From positions 1-64,000 of the forward strand of contig JAYRJQ010000011.1 in assembly GCA_041906185.1 (NCBI GenBank): DNA of 64,000 bases, in the 5' to 3' direction. Below, in pieces: positions 46,627-59,592 of this stretch. The notes beneath the pieces are model-generated. The model was not told the origin of the DNA, made no database searches, and saw only the letters and a program-made list of their open reading frames with translations. The stretch's first letter is position 1. Every line of letters starts with the position of its first letter. Made by a program: the position numbers and the translations under genes. Source of the DNA: Roseateles_B sp041906185. Lineage in GTDB: Bacteria; Pseudomonadota; Gammaproteobacteria; Burkholderiales; Burkholderiaceae_C.

Positions 46627-46826
46627 GAGGGACTCCTTGAAGTGCGCGGCCCGGGTCGGGATGGCGCGTGCGAATGGGACGAGTCCAGTGTGGGAAATGC
46701 CGCGCCGCATTTCTTCCCCGCTCCGATCGAACACCGCTTCAGGGGGCTGAAATGCCAGGCGAACGGACGAACTGCGGGCACCTGCAAAGCCCCGGCAACC
46801 CCGATGGATACGGGCCCTGACGGCGT

Positions 46827-46903
46827 TCACATGCCGCCAGTCACACCCCGCCGTCCGCCCTGGCCGAACGGCATGTGAGCCCGGTCATGGCAAGACCTGA
46901 CCC
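46827..46903. repeat. REP-like intergenic element with inverted repeat and 14-mer
   Basis: TCACATGCCG (46827-46836) and CGGCATGTGA (46869-46878) are perfect 10-nt inverted repeats around a 32-nt GC-rich loop. Eleven nt later the sequence GCAAGACCTGACCC (46890-46903) is the reverse complement of the dispersed 14-mer. It lies 3' of glpD and may also end its transcript. Relation to RAYT-type REP elements is inference. Confidence 0.5.
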
Positions 46904-46921
46904 CATGCGGCGGCGGTCGCT

Positions 46922-48448
46922 TCAGGCGCCGGCCTGCAGGGCTTGCGCCACGCGCTCGACGTCCCGCGGGCTGCAGCGCAGACCCAGCTTGCTGCGCCGC
47001 CACAGCACGTCCTCGACGGACTGCGCCCACTCCTCGCGCTGCAGATAGCGCAGCTCGGCCTCATGCAGCCCCGGGGCGATCTCCTGCCCCAGGGCGCCCT
47101 GCCCCAGCACCCGGTCGACGCGCCCGCCATACGCCTGGCACAGGCGCTGCAGCAGGGGCGCGGGCAGCTCGGGATGACGCGCGCCCACCGCCTGCACAAG
47201 CGCCCGCAAGGCCGCCGGCCCGCGGCCCGCGTCCGGGGCCCAGGCCGAGACATCGGCACCCGGCAGCGGCGCACCGGCCGTCCAGGCGCCATGGTGGCCG
47301 CCCAGCTGGGCGTCGATGCGGTCCGCCGCCTCCTCGGCCAGGCGGCGGTAGGTGGTCAGCTTGCCGCCCCACACGTGCAGCAGCGGTGCGCCGGCGGCGG
47401 TGTCGAGGTCCAGCGCATAGTCCCGCGTGACTGCCGCGGCCGTGCCGGCGTCGTCGTCCAGCAGCGGCCGCACGCCGGCATAGGTCCAGCGCACGTCGCC
47501 CGGGCTGAGCGGCTGGCGGAAGTAGCGCCCGGCCTGCTCGCAGAGGTAGTCGACCTCGGCCTGCGAGATGCCCGGCGTGTGCCCGCCGTCGATGTCGGAC
47601 GGTGCCAGCTCCACGTCCGTCGTGCCCACCAGGGTGAAGTCCTGCTGGTAGGGAATGGTGAAGACGATGCGGCCGTCCGCGCCCTGCAGCAGGTAAGCGT
47701 GATCGTGCTCGTAGAGGCGGGGCACGACGATGTGGCTGCCCTTGACCAGGCGCAGGCGGCGCGCCGCCGGCGGCGCCCCCCGCGCATCGCGCAGCGACTG
47801 CTCGACGAAGCGCGCAGCCCACGGCCCGGTGGCATTGACGAGCAGGCGCGCCGTGAGCGGCCGCTCGCCCGTCGGCGTCTGCAGCCGCGCGTGCCAGAGG
47901 CCTTGCTCGACGCGGGCCGCCAGGCAGGGGCTGCGGGTCAGGATCTCCGCGCCCCGCTCGCGGGCATCCACGGCATTGGCGATGACCAGACGCGCGTCGT
48001 CCACCCAGCCGTCGGAGTAGACAAAGCCCCGCTCGAACTGCGGCTGCAGCGGCGCCCCCAGCGGATGCCCGGCCAGCCGCAGCCCCGCCGAGCCCGGCAG
48101 CAGCTCGCGGTGCGCCAGATGGTCGTAGAGGAACAGCCCCAGCCGCAGCAGCCATGCCGGCCGCATCTGCGGATGATGGGGCATGACGAAGCGCAGCGGG
48201 TGGATCAGGTGCGGCGCCGCGCACAGCAGGCGCTCGCGCTCCTGCAGCGCCTTGCGAACGAGCCCGAACTCGCGGTATTCGAGGTAGCGCAGGCCGCCGT
48301 GGATCAGCTTGGTGGACGCCGAGGACGTGTGCGAGGCCAGGTCATGGCGCTCGGCCAGCAGCACGCGCCAGCCCCGCCCGGCGAGGTCCCGCGCGATCCC
48401 CACGCCATTGATGCCGCCGCCCACCACCAGTACGTCAAAATCAGCCAT
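46922..48448 (-). CDS. glpD: FAD-dependent glycerol-3-phosphate dehydrogenase
   Basis: A 508-residue enzyme. The FAD motif VLVVGGGINGVGIARDLAGRG lies at the N-terminus, followed by SSASTKLIHGGLRYLE, the typical GlpD signature, and an N-terminal half with TIPYQQDFTLVGTTDVE. It oxidises glycerol 3-phosphate to DHAP with electrons going to quinone. The start at 48448 is preferred to the GTG at 48454, since GAGGAG is 7 nt away. Divergent from glpK with about 41 nt between, so promoters overlap. Confidence 0.95.
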   Translation of the reverse strand: MADFDVLVVGGGINGVGIARDLAGRGWRVLLAERHDLASHTSSASTKLIHGGLRYLEYREFGLVRKALQERERLLCAAPHLIHPLRFVMPHHPQMRPAWLLRLGLFLYDHLAHRELLPGSAGLRLAGHPLGAPLQPQFERGFVYSDGWVDDARLVIANAVDARERGAEILTRSPCLAARVEQGLWHARLQTPTGERPLTARLLVNATGPWAARFVEQSLRDARGAPPAARRLRLVKGSHIVVPRLYEHDHAYLLQGADGRIVFTIPYQQDFTLVGTTDVELAPSDIDGGHTPGISQAEVDYLCEQAGRYFRQPLSPGDVRWTYAGVRPLLDDDAGTAAAVTRDYALDLDTAAGAPLLHVWGGKLTTYRRLAEEAADRIDAQLGGHHGAWTAGAPLPGADVSAWAPDAGRGPAALRALVQAVGARHPELPAPLLQRLCQAYGGRVDRVLGQGALGQEIAPGLHEAELRYLQREEWAQSVEDVLWRRSKLGLRCSPRDVERVAQALQAGA

Positions 48449-48489
48449 CGCCACGCTCCTCGCGGGGCACTCTACCCTGCCGACTTCCC

Positions 48490-49983
<1,494 letters not shown>

Positions 49984-50030
49984 CCCGCCGCCCGCAGCGA
50001 GCCACCCTCCCCCGACGCGTGGCCACAGGC

Positions 50031-50118
50031 CCACCCCCCAGCGGCGGCTGGGGATCCGGCTCTGCCGGTCCCTCAGCCGCGCCCCCTCGAGGGGGCCGGC
50101 GCAGCCGGCAGGGGGTGG
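50031..50118. repeat. Palindromic intergenic repeat between glpK and the histidine kinase
   Basis: An 88-nt symmetric element in the gap between two convergent genes. Outer arms CCACCCCC (50031-50038) and GGGGGTGG (50111-50118), inner near-matching arms around 50056-50068 and 50096-50108 (CCGGC...GCCGG), and a central perfect palindrome GCCCCCTCGAGGGGGC (50081-50096). I recall similar sequences between genes in many Burkholderiales genomes. It may work as a two-way terminator. Confidence 0.6.
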
Positions 50119-50122
50119 TCCC

Positions 50123-53215
<3,093 letters not shown>

Positions 53216-53227
53216 GGCTGACGCCAC

Positions 53228-53568
53228 TCAGGACGCGCTGCGCTTCAGCGATCCTGGGCTGGCGCGGGGGGCTCGTGCCCGCCGACCGGGACGGGGCACG
53301 GCGCCCGCCGGCGGACCCGTTGCAGGCACGGCGTCCCGCCGCCCCGCCACTGTGTTGACCGTTCTTCCATCTCGTCACTCCCTTGCTGGGTGGATCCCGA
53401 TGTGCTTCCCTCGGTCACAAGAGCGCCGCGGTGCCGGCGCCTCGACTGCATTTCAACTTGATATCGGGATGGCCTGATGACAGCAGGTGCTTCCACCCCG
53501 TGCTTCCAGCGTAAGCCAAGCACCCGGGCCGCGGCAAGACCACGCCCGGGCCCGTGCGGTGAACGACG
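53228..53568. other. Non-coding region between the histidine kinase and GDT1 genes
   Basis: About 340 nt with no gene recognised. CCCGGGC (53523-53529) and GCCCGGG (53544-53550) can pair about 20 nt beyond the GDT1 stop, a possible terminator for that gene. The A+T-richer stretch near 53450-53470 is a possible promoter area for the histidine kinase, without a clear -35/-10. Confidence 0.35.
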
Positions 53569-54150
53569 TCACGCTGTCCAGCTCTGCGCGAAGCCGCCGA
53601 GCACCAGGGCGCCCAGCACGATGAAGATCAGCGCCGCGATGCCGTGGACGAGTCGCACGGGAATCCGGTGCGCCAGACGATCCCCCACCAGCACGGCGGG
53701 CACGTTGGCGATCATCATGCCCAGTGTCGTGCCCGCCACCACGGCCAGCAGGCTGTGGAACTGCGCCGCAAGTGCGACCGTGGCGATCTGGGTCTTGTCC
53801 CCCATTTCAGCGAGGAAGAACGCCACCACTGTGGTGCCGAAGACACCCAGACGCAGGCCCTTGCCGCCCTCTTCCTCCTCGTCGATCTTGTCGGGCACCA
53901 GCGTCCACAGGCCCATGGCGACGAAGCCCAGGCCCAGCACCCAGCGCATCACGTCGGCGGGCACCTGAGCCGTGATCCAGGCCCCGAGGGCGCCGGCGCC
54001 GGCATGGTTGAGCAGGGTTGCGACGAGGATGCCCGCGACGATGGGCACCGGCCGGCGGAAACGCGCGGCGAGCAGAAAGGCCAGCAGCTGGGTCTTGTCG
54101 CCGATTTCAGCGAGGGCCACCAGGCCGGTGGAGACGAGAAAAGCTTCCAT
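53569..54150 (-). CDS. TMEM165/GDT1 family manganese exporter
   Basis: A 193-residue inner-membrane protein with six helices and two copies of the family motif E-x-G-D-K-T: ALAEIGDKTQLLAF near residue 15 and FLAEMGDKTQIATV near residue 115. Family members export Mn2+ or exchange it for H+ or Ca2+. The upstream leader reads as a yybP-ykoY manganese riboswitch, which supports a role in Mn2+ export. GGGGAG lies 6 nt before the start. Confidence 0.9.
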   Translation of the reverse strand: MEAFLVSTGLVALAEIGDKTQLLAFLLAARFRRPVPIVAGILVATLLNHAGAGALGAWITAQVPADVMRWVLGLGFVAMGLWTLVPDKIDEEEEGGKGLRLGVFGTTVVAFFLAEMGDKTQIATVALAAQFHSLLAVVAGTTLGMMIANVPAVLVGDRLAHRIPVRLVHGIAALIFIVLGALVLGGFAQSWTA

Positions 54151-54209
54151 GTGAGACTCCCCGGCCAGATGTGGACACCCATGACCGCCCCTCTCCGGCC
54201 GGACACCGA

Positions 54210-54430
54210 GAACGAGCGGTCAAAGGTCTTGCCAGGTTTCGCGGGACGGTCGCACGGACGGCGGCGCCTCGCGAGGGCACCCCCGCCAAGGCGGCGAGGG
54301 TCGGGAACTGCCTGCGCCATGCCGATTCCAGCGATGCCGGACCCAGGCAAGTGTGTTGACGCAGGCCCGATGACCGGAAACGCCGGGCACTGACGGCTTC
54401 GGCGTTCGGGCATCGGCGGCTACTCCCCAA
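54210..54430 (-). ncRNA. yybP-ykoY manganese riboswitch in the GDT1 leader
   Basis: Read on the minus strand, GGGGAGTAG (54428-54420) matches the conserved 5' element of yybP-ykoY RNAs. GTCAACACACTTGCC (54360-54346) and GGCAAGACCTTTGACC (54233-54218) match the other conserved segments. The spacing, with a long GC-rich stem between, fits the three-way junction of this Mn2+ sensor. It ends about 65 nt before the gene start. Boundaries are estimates. Confidence 0.8.
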
Positions 54431-54515
54431 TGACGGGGCGGATTGTAGAGCACACCCGGGGCGGGCCCGGGTTCCTGCCATGACGCTGGCAGCAGCCGGC
54501 GCCGATGATCGCGCC

Positions 54516-54908
54516 ATGAACTACGCCTACACCATCCTCTACGTGGCCGACGTGCCGGCCTCCCTGCGCTTCTTCGAGGCCGCCTTCGGCCTGGCAACGC
54601 GCTTCCTGCACGAGTCCAACGCCTATGGCGAGCTCGAGACCGGCGCCACGGCCCTGGCCTTCGCACAGCTGGAGGTCGCGCGGGACAGCCTCGGCGGCGA
54701 CTTCGTCGAGGCCGCCCGCAGCGAACGGCCCCTGGGCATGGAGGTCGGCCTGGCCTGCGCGGATGTCGAGGCCGCCTACGCCCGCGCCGTGGCCGCCGGG
54801 GCGCAGCCGCTCAAGCCGCCCACGACCAAGCCCTGGGGGCAGGTGGTGGCCTATGTGCGCTGCCCGGACGGCTGCCTGGTCGAGCTGTGCACGCCCATGG
54901 GCGGCTGA
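54516..54908 (+). CDS. VOC family protein
   Basis: A 130-residue VOC-fold protein. The N-terminal ILYVADVPASLRFFEAAFG and C-terminal WGQVVAYVRCPDGCLVELCTP segments are typical of the glyoxalase/bleomycin-resistance superfamily. The Glu in VELCTP and a Tyr/His position may bind metal. The start at 54516 is chosen (MNYAYT); a GATGAT hexamer lies 6 nt upstream and no ribosome site is present. Substrate unknown. Confidence 0.78.
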   Translation: MNYAYTILYVADVPASLRFFEAAFGLATRFLHESNAYGELETGATALAFAQLEVARDSLGGDFVEAARSERPLGMEVGLACADVEAAYARAVAAGAQPLKPPTTKPWGQVVAYVRCPDGCLVELCTPMGG

Positions 54909-54949
54909 CCGCCTCACCTCGCCCGCAGGCCATCGCAGGGGGCGCCATG

Positions 54950-55882
54950 TCAGCCGTAGCGCCGCTCCCGCAGCCATTTGGTGGCGATGTACTTGACTCC
55001 GGCCAGCACCGGCACGCCCGCGTGCAGCGTGCTCGGGTCCTCCACGCCGCGCTCGTCCACGTCGGCGAAGTACAGCACCGCGCCGGGCCGCGGGCGGATC
55101 TCCAGGCCGAGGTTCGGGAAGCGCGTGCCGCCGCCGTCCTCGACGTCCGAGAGGTAGATCACGCAGGTGCCCACGCGCTGCCCGCCCGTGCGCAGGTGGC
55201 GCTCGCTGCCGGGGTGCTCCGGGTTGAACCAGTCGAAGTGCGCGCGGTACTCGCCGCCCACACCGTAGCGCAGCACCTGCAGGCCCTCGCCGTTCTCGAC
55301 GGGCCAGTCCAGCAGCTCGGCCAGGCGGGCCTCGAGGCGCGCCACCAGCGGGTGCTCGCCGCGCTGGAAGAAGCCGCCGGCGCTGGTGCGGTGCTCATGC
55401 GGGCGCGCCTCGCCCAGCTGCTCGTCCACGACCGTCGAGCGCGTGAGCCGCGTCTCGGCCAGCGCGATCATGTCCCGGCATTCCTCGGGGCTCAGCAGGC
55501 CCTCATAGACCAGCACCTGCGGGCGGTCCAGCTGCGCGCTGATGCGCAGCTCGCAGCCGTCGCTCAGGCGCAGTCGGTTGCCGCCCAGGCGGGGCCGCGG
55601 CCGGGCGCGCAAGACCTGACCCTTGCCGGCCACCGGCCGCGCGGCCTGCGCGTGATCGGCCAGCAGCGACGGTTGTGCGGCCTGCAGGGTCGTGTGCGCC
55701 GCCGCCGGGCCGTCGCCGCGCTCGGCCGGCACGCCGTGCACCTCCCGCAGCACACGCTCCGCCAGCGCGCGCGGCAGGCCGCCCTGCACCATCATCGGCA
55801 GCATGGAGTCGGCCGAGCAGCCGCGCGCCACGTTCTCCCGCACCCACTGCTGCCACTCGGGGCTCAATTGCTCCAGGCTCAT
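54950..55882 (-). CDS. 2OG-Fe(II) oxygenase, prolyl 4-hydroxylase type
   Basis: A 310-residue enzyme. The C-terminal P4Hc domain has the Fe(II) facial triad in YRAHFDWF (His, Asp) and STLHAGVPVLAGVKYIATKW (distal His, with Lys for 2-oxoglutarate). The N-terminal third is a separate helical region (SLEQLSPEWQQWVRENVARGCS). The substrate may be a protein or peptide. The start at 55882 avoids overlap with the divergent WYL gene. A copy of the 14-mer lies at 55609-55622. Confidence 0.85.
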   Translation of the reverse strand: MSLEQLSPEWQQWVRENVARGCSADSMLPMMVQGGLPRALAERVLREVHGVPAERGDGPAAAHTTLQAAQPSLLADHAQAARPVAGKGQVLRARPRPRLGGNRLRLSDGCELRISAQLDRPQVLVYEGLLSPEECRDMIALAETRLTRSTVVDEQLGEARPHEHRTSAGGFFQRGEHPLVARLEARLAELLDWPVENGEGLQVLRYGVGGEYRAHFDWFNPEHPGSERHLRTGGQRVGTCVIYLSDVEDGGGTRFPNLGLEIRPRPGAVLYFADVDERGVEDPSTLHAGVPVLAGVKYIATKWLRERRYG

Positions 55883-55940
55883 GCCCTGCTCCAGGTTGTC
55901 ACTTGCCGCCGCATTCTGGCCTATCGCCGACAATGCCCGG

Positions 55941-56621
55941 ATGCGCCGCGCCGACCGCCTGTTCCAGATCGTCCAGCTGATTCGTGGACGCCGTCTTTCC
56001 ACGGCCGAGTACCTCGCCCAGTGGCTGGAGGTCTCGCCCCGCACCATCTACCGCGACGTCGCGGCCCTGCAGCAGCAGGGCGTGCCCATCGACGGCGAGG
56101 CTGGGGTGGGCTACCGCATGCGGGCGGGCTTTGACCTGCCGCCGCTGATGTTCAGCAAGGAAGAGGCCCAGGCCCTGGTCGCGGCCCTGCGCATGGCGCA
56201 GCCGCAGATGGACAGCGCGCTGGCCCGGCACGGCGAGGAGGCCATCTACAAGATCCTGGCGGTGCTACCCGGCACGGCGCGTGCCGCGGCCGAGAGCCTC
56301 GCGCTGTGGGCGCCGCTGGGCGGCCTGGACGACGCCACCCGGGAGCGGCTGCAGCAGCTGCGCCTGGCCACCGAGCAGCGCCAGAAGCTGCGCGTCGTCT
56401 ACCTGGACCTCGGCGGCACCGCCAGCGAGCGCGTGCTGCGGCCGCTGGGCTGCTTCTTCTGGGGGCCGGTCTGGACCTTCGCGGCCTGGTGCGAGCTGCG
56501 TGAGGGCTTCCGCAACTTCCGGGTCGACCGCATCCAGCAGCTGGAGGTGCTCGAGGAGCGCTTTCGGGACGAGCCCGGCAAGACGCTGGCGGACATGCAG
56601 CGTGCCGAGGGCTGGCCCTGA
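55941..56621 (+). CDS. YafY-type WYL-domain transcriptional regulator
   Basis: A 226-residue regulator with an N-terminal HTH_11 winged helix (MRRADRLFQIVQLIRGRRLSTAEYLAQWLEVSPRTIYRDVAALQQQGVPI) and a WYL domain in the C-terminal half. WYL domains bind small ligands or nucleic acid. It diverges from the 2OG oxygenase with 58 nt between. A GACAAT hexamer ends 6 nt before the ATG and no ribosome site is seen, so the transcript may be leaderless. Confidence 0.88.
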   Translation: MRRADRLFQIVQLIRGRRLSTAEYLAQWLEVSPRTIYRDVAALQQQGVPIDGEAGVGYRMRAGFDLPPLMFSKEEAQALVAALRMAQPQMDSALARHGEEAIYKILAVLPGTARAAAESLALWAPLGGLDDATRERLQQLRLATEQRQKLRVVYLDLGGTASERVLRPLGCFFWGPVWTFAAWCELREGFRNFRVDRIQQLEVLEERFRDEPGKTLADMQRAEGWP

Positions 56622-56669
56622 GCCAGCGGTGGGCCTGCCGGTGCCAAGGCCGCGCCCGCGGCCGGCGCC

Positions 56670-57770
56670 TCAGCGGCCGAAGCTGCCCTGCGGCACCAGC
56701 CAGCGCAGCGGGTTGAAGCGCAGGCGGCTGCTCGGCGCCTCCACCCAGCGGTGGAACGGCAGAGCGGCGAGATTGGCAAAACCCCAGGCGGACAGCACCA
56801 GCGCGGCCGTCAGCAGCAGCGGCTGCTCGGTCTGCTGGTCATACCAGGCGTTGAGCAGCACCAGCACGGGGAAGTGCACGAGGAACAGCGAGTAGGAATG
56901 CGTGCCCAGGTGGGCAACGACATCGGCCAGGCGCTGCCACACGCGGCCGGCCAGCGGGCCCACGCGCCATTGCCACAGGCCCAGCAGCAGGGCCGTCACC
57001 AGGGCGAGGACGAGGCGCTCGCGGAAGTCCAGCCACAGCGCCAGGCCCGTCAGCCACAGCAGCAGCAGCAGGCCCAGCCGCGGCCAGCGGCTCAGCGAGA
57101 ACCAGTGCACCAGCGCGCCGAGGCCGTAGGCGCCGAAGAAGTAGAGGCCGAAGCTGTCGAGGTCCGGCTGGCGGTTGAAGGCCAGGAGCGAGAGGCTGCA
57201 CAGGCCAAGCACCAGCACCGGCCCGAGCACCATGCGCCAGGCCCGGGGCAGGACGCGGCTGCGGCGCGCCGCCCACAGCAGGCCCAGCATCAGGGCATAC
57301 AGCTGCAGGTCGATCGCCACGTACCAGGCCCCGACCGTGATGGACTCGTGCCCGAGCAGGCCGTGCGTCAGGGTGGCATGGCTCAGCAGGGTCGCGAGGC
57401 TCAGCTGCTGCGGCAGGAATTCGGGCAGCCAGGGCTGCACCAGCCAGGCGCAGGCGAGTGTCAGGCCCACGGCGGCCATGAAGGGCACGGCGAGGCGCAG
57501 ATAGCGCCGCCACAGCGACTCCAGCGGCGCCGCCTTCAGCAGCCCACCCTGCGGCGACAGCGCCCGCGCGCTGAGGTAGCCGCCCACCACCAGGAACACC
57601 TGCACCGCCATGCGGCCGTAGTGGAAGAGCCAACCGCCTATCACCGGCCAGGCCTTGTGCAGCGCCTCGGCCAGCGGGCCGTAGACCGAGAGATGGTGCA
57701 GCACGATGAGCTGGGCCGCGAGGGCTTTCAGCGCATCGATGTGCAGCAGTCGGGTCTTGGCAGCGGACAT
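56670..57770 (-). CDS. Acyltransferase 3 family membrane protein (OafA/YrhL-like)
   Basis: A 366-residue membrane protein with about ten helices. LLHIDALKALAAQLIVLHHLSVYGP carries the conserved N-terminal His of acyltransferase 3 proteins, and VQVFLVVGGYLSARALS is the next family motif. It probably O-acetylates a surface polysaccharide or lipid. The start at 57770 gives the normal N-terminus; the frame extends much further upstream without a ribosome site. No glycan biosynthesis genes lie beside it. Confidence 0.85.
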   Translation of the reverse strand: MSAAKTRLLHIDALKALAAQLIVLHHLSVYGPLAEALHKAWPVIGGWLFHYGRMAVQVFLVVGGYLSARALSPQGGLLKAAPLESLWRRYLRLAVPFMAAVGLTLACAWLVQPWLPEFLPQQLSLATLLSHATLTHGLLGHESITVGAWYVAIDLQLYALMLGLLWAARRSRVLPRAWRMVLGPVLVLGLCSLSLLAFNRQPDLDSFGLYFFGAYGLGALVHWFSLSRWPRLGLLLLLWLTGLALWLDFRERLVLALVTALLLGLWQWRVGPLAGRVWQRLADVVAHLGTHSYSLFLVHFPVLVLLNAWYDQQTEQPLLLTAALVLSAWGFANLAALPFHRWVEAPSSRLRFNPLRWLVPQGSFGR

Positions 57771-58253
57771 GGGTACAGCGGACCGGCGGGGGTCAAGCGC
57801 CAGCGTCTTGAACGTCGTTGATGAAGTCGCCCGCCGACAAAGACGGGCACGGCGCCCGGTCTTGAGGCCGGGCGGGCATCCCTGCCGAAGGGGCAGGCCG
57901 CATGCCAGGGCGACGTCCGGTCCAGGAGGGGCCGCGCACAAAGGTGCAGGCCGCCAGGGCAGCGAAGGGTCGGATTTTAGTCGGAGAGCCCGCGAAATGC
58001 ATGTCCCCCGAGGCTTCCGCTGGTGAGCATCGGTGAATGGCCGTGACAAGCGGCAGCGCGTGCCGCCCCGGCGCCGCCTTCGCAAAACCCGCGTTGCTGA
58101 AGGTAAAGAGGGCCCGAAAGAGGGCGGCGCAGGCTCGGTTTCCTTGAGTCCTCGCCTCATCCGGCCGATAGCCCTCATGAGCATCGGCCGGCTTGGCAAG
58201 GCGAGCGCCATGGGCCGGCTGTCCCCTCACCCCAGCCCGCCAGGGAGCTTCAC
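57771..58253. other. Structured divergent intergenic region
   Basis: 483 nt without a gene. On the minus strand, TAAAAT near 57979 is a -10 candidate for the acyltransferase, leaving about 200 nt of leader that holds two hairpins with 6-bp stems, CCTGCC/GGCAGG (about 57893) and GCCCGG/CCGGGC (about 57865). On the plus strand, CCGGCCGAT (58161-58169) pairs with ATCGGCCGG (58183-58191), a 9-bp hairpin about 63 nt before the next gene. No known RNA family recognised. Confidence 0.4.
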
Positions 58254-58892
58254 ATGCAGATTCACGGAACGACCGGCAGCACGGCTGCACAGGCCACCCC
58301 CACCCTGCGCGGCGCCGGCGCCCCGCCCCGACGGCCGGATGGCGACGGGGACGGCGGACGGGGTCACCGCGGCGGCCCCCGCGCCGGCGGGCCCATGGCG
58401 CAGGCCGTGATGCAGACGCTCAGCCAGCTGGGCCTGCTGACCTCTGCCCACGAGGACGAGGACACGGACAGCTCAAGCAGCTCAGCCACCACGTCGCCCA
58501 GCACTTCAGCCACCACCTCGACGGCCAGCCCCACGGACGGCACGAGCGCCCTGCGCAAGGACCTGCATGCCCTGACGCACGCCCTGTTCCAGGCCTTGCG
58601 GGGCAACAGCAACGGCAACAGCGAGGGCAGCAAGGTGGTCGGACCGCCGCCGGATCTCCAGAGTGCGCTGGGGGGCCTCGCCACGCGGGCGGCCAACGGC
58701 CAGGCGCCGGCCGCCCTGCAGCAGGCCTTCGAGACGTTGAGCCAGGATCTCCAGGGCGGAAGCTCAGACAACAGCGCGGGCGGCAGCGCGCCGTCGCTGC
58801 AGTCTTTCCTGCAGACCCTGCAGCAACAGCTGGGATCGGGCTGGCCGCCGCAGATGGCGTCCACCGGGCAGTCCCTGCAGGTCCAGGCCTGA
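58254..58892 (+). CDS. Low-complexity protein of unknown function
   Basis: A 212-residue protein of unusual composition: Gly/Arg/Asp-rich residues 20-45, a Ser/Thr-only tract (residues about 72-95), then a Gln/Ser/Gly-rich C-terminus with helical parts (LSQDLQGG, LQQQLGSG). No signal peptide or membrane helix. It looks intrinsically disordered apart from two short helices. I recognise no family. Confidence 0.55.
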   Translation: MQIHGTTGSTAAQATPTLRGAGAPPRRPDGDGDGGRGHRGGPRAGGPMAQAVMQTLSQLGLLTSAHEDEDTDSSSSSATTSPSTSATTSTASPTDGTSALRKDLHALTHALFQALRGNSNGNSEGSKVVGPPPDLQSALGGLATRAANGQAPAALQQAFETLSQDLQGGSSDNSAGGSAPSLQSFLQTLQQQLGSGWPPQMASTGQSLQVQA

Positions 58893-58942
58893 GCCTCCGG
58901 GCGCCGCGCGGGGCTTGCGCCTCAGCAGTCCACCCAGGGCCA

Positions 58943-59509
58943 TCAGGCCGCGGGGGCCTGCGCCGCCAGCGCCTCGGCCGCGGGGCTGAGGCGCTCGAAG
59001 TGCAGCAGATCCTGCCACTGGCCCCGCAGCTCCACGCTCAGACGGCTGCGGCCCCAAGCGTGGAAGCCGTTCTTCTCCAGCACGCGTGCCGAGGCCGGAT
59101 TGCCCGGCCGCACCACGGCCTCGAGCCGCCACAGCTGCAGCTCCCCGAAGGCGATCGGCAGCAGCAGGCCCACCGCGGCCGTCGCCCAGCCGCGCCCCTG
59201 GGCCTCGGCCGCCAGGCGGTAGCCCAGCTCCGCACGGCCATGGTGCTCACGCTGCACCCGGTGCAGGTTGATCCGGCCGACGAGACGTCCGCCCCCGGGA
59301 CCGTGCGCTCGGATCAGGAAGGCATGGGCGCGGTCGGCGGCGGCGGCCTCGATCGCCTCGCTCAGGTGCGCCGCCACGCCCTCGCGGCTGTAAAAGGCCG
59401 CCGGGCGGGGATGCACCCAGGTCTCGAAGTGGGCGCGCTCGCGGCGCTCGAATTCCAGCAGCTCGTCGAGGTCCGCGGCCTGGGGGCGATGAAGTCGCAG
59501 CGTGTCCAT
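58943..59509 (-). CDS. GNAT family N-acetyltransferase (RimJ-like)
   Basis: A 188-residue acetyltransferase. The acetyl-CoA motif LAAEAQGRGWATAAVGLLLPIAF and the following LEAVVRPGNPASARVLEKNGFH match the RimJ/RimL branch that acetylates N-termini or small amines. The start at 59509 is chosen so that the domain begins MDTLRLHRPQAADL; the open frame runs further. Substrate unknown. Confidence 0.85.
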   Translation of the reverse strand: MDTLRLHRPQAADLDELLEFERRERAHFETWVHPRPAAFYSREGVAAHLSEAIEAAAADRAHAFLIRAHGPGGGRLVGRINLHRVQREHHGRAELGYRLAAEAQGRGWATAAVGLLLPIAFGELQLWRLEAVVRPGNPASARVLEKNGFHAWGRSRLSVELRGQWQDLLHFERLSPAAEALAAQAPAA

Positions 59510-59592
59510 GGCGCCGGAGCCTAGCAGGGCCGGGCCGGCGCACACGGTGATGAGTTCGCCTGCCGCCCCGATCTCAGCGCGGCGGAGCGCCG

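Noticed and set aside
58164..58171. GCCGATAG resembling a sigma-28 -10 element, with TAAAG at 58104
   Set aside because: The two parts are 60 nt apart; the expected spacing is about 15 nt or less.
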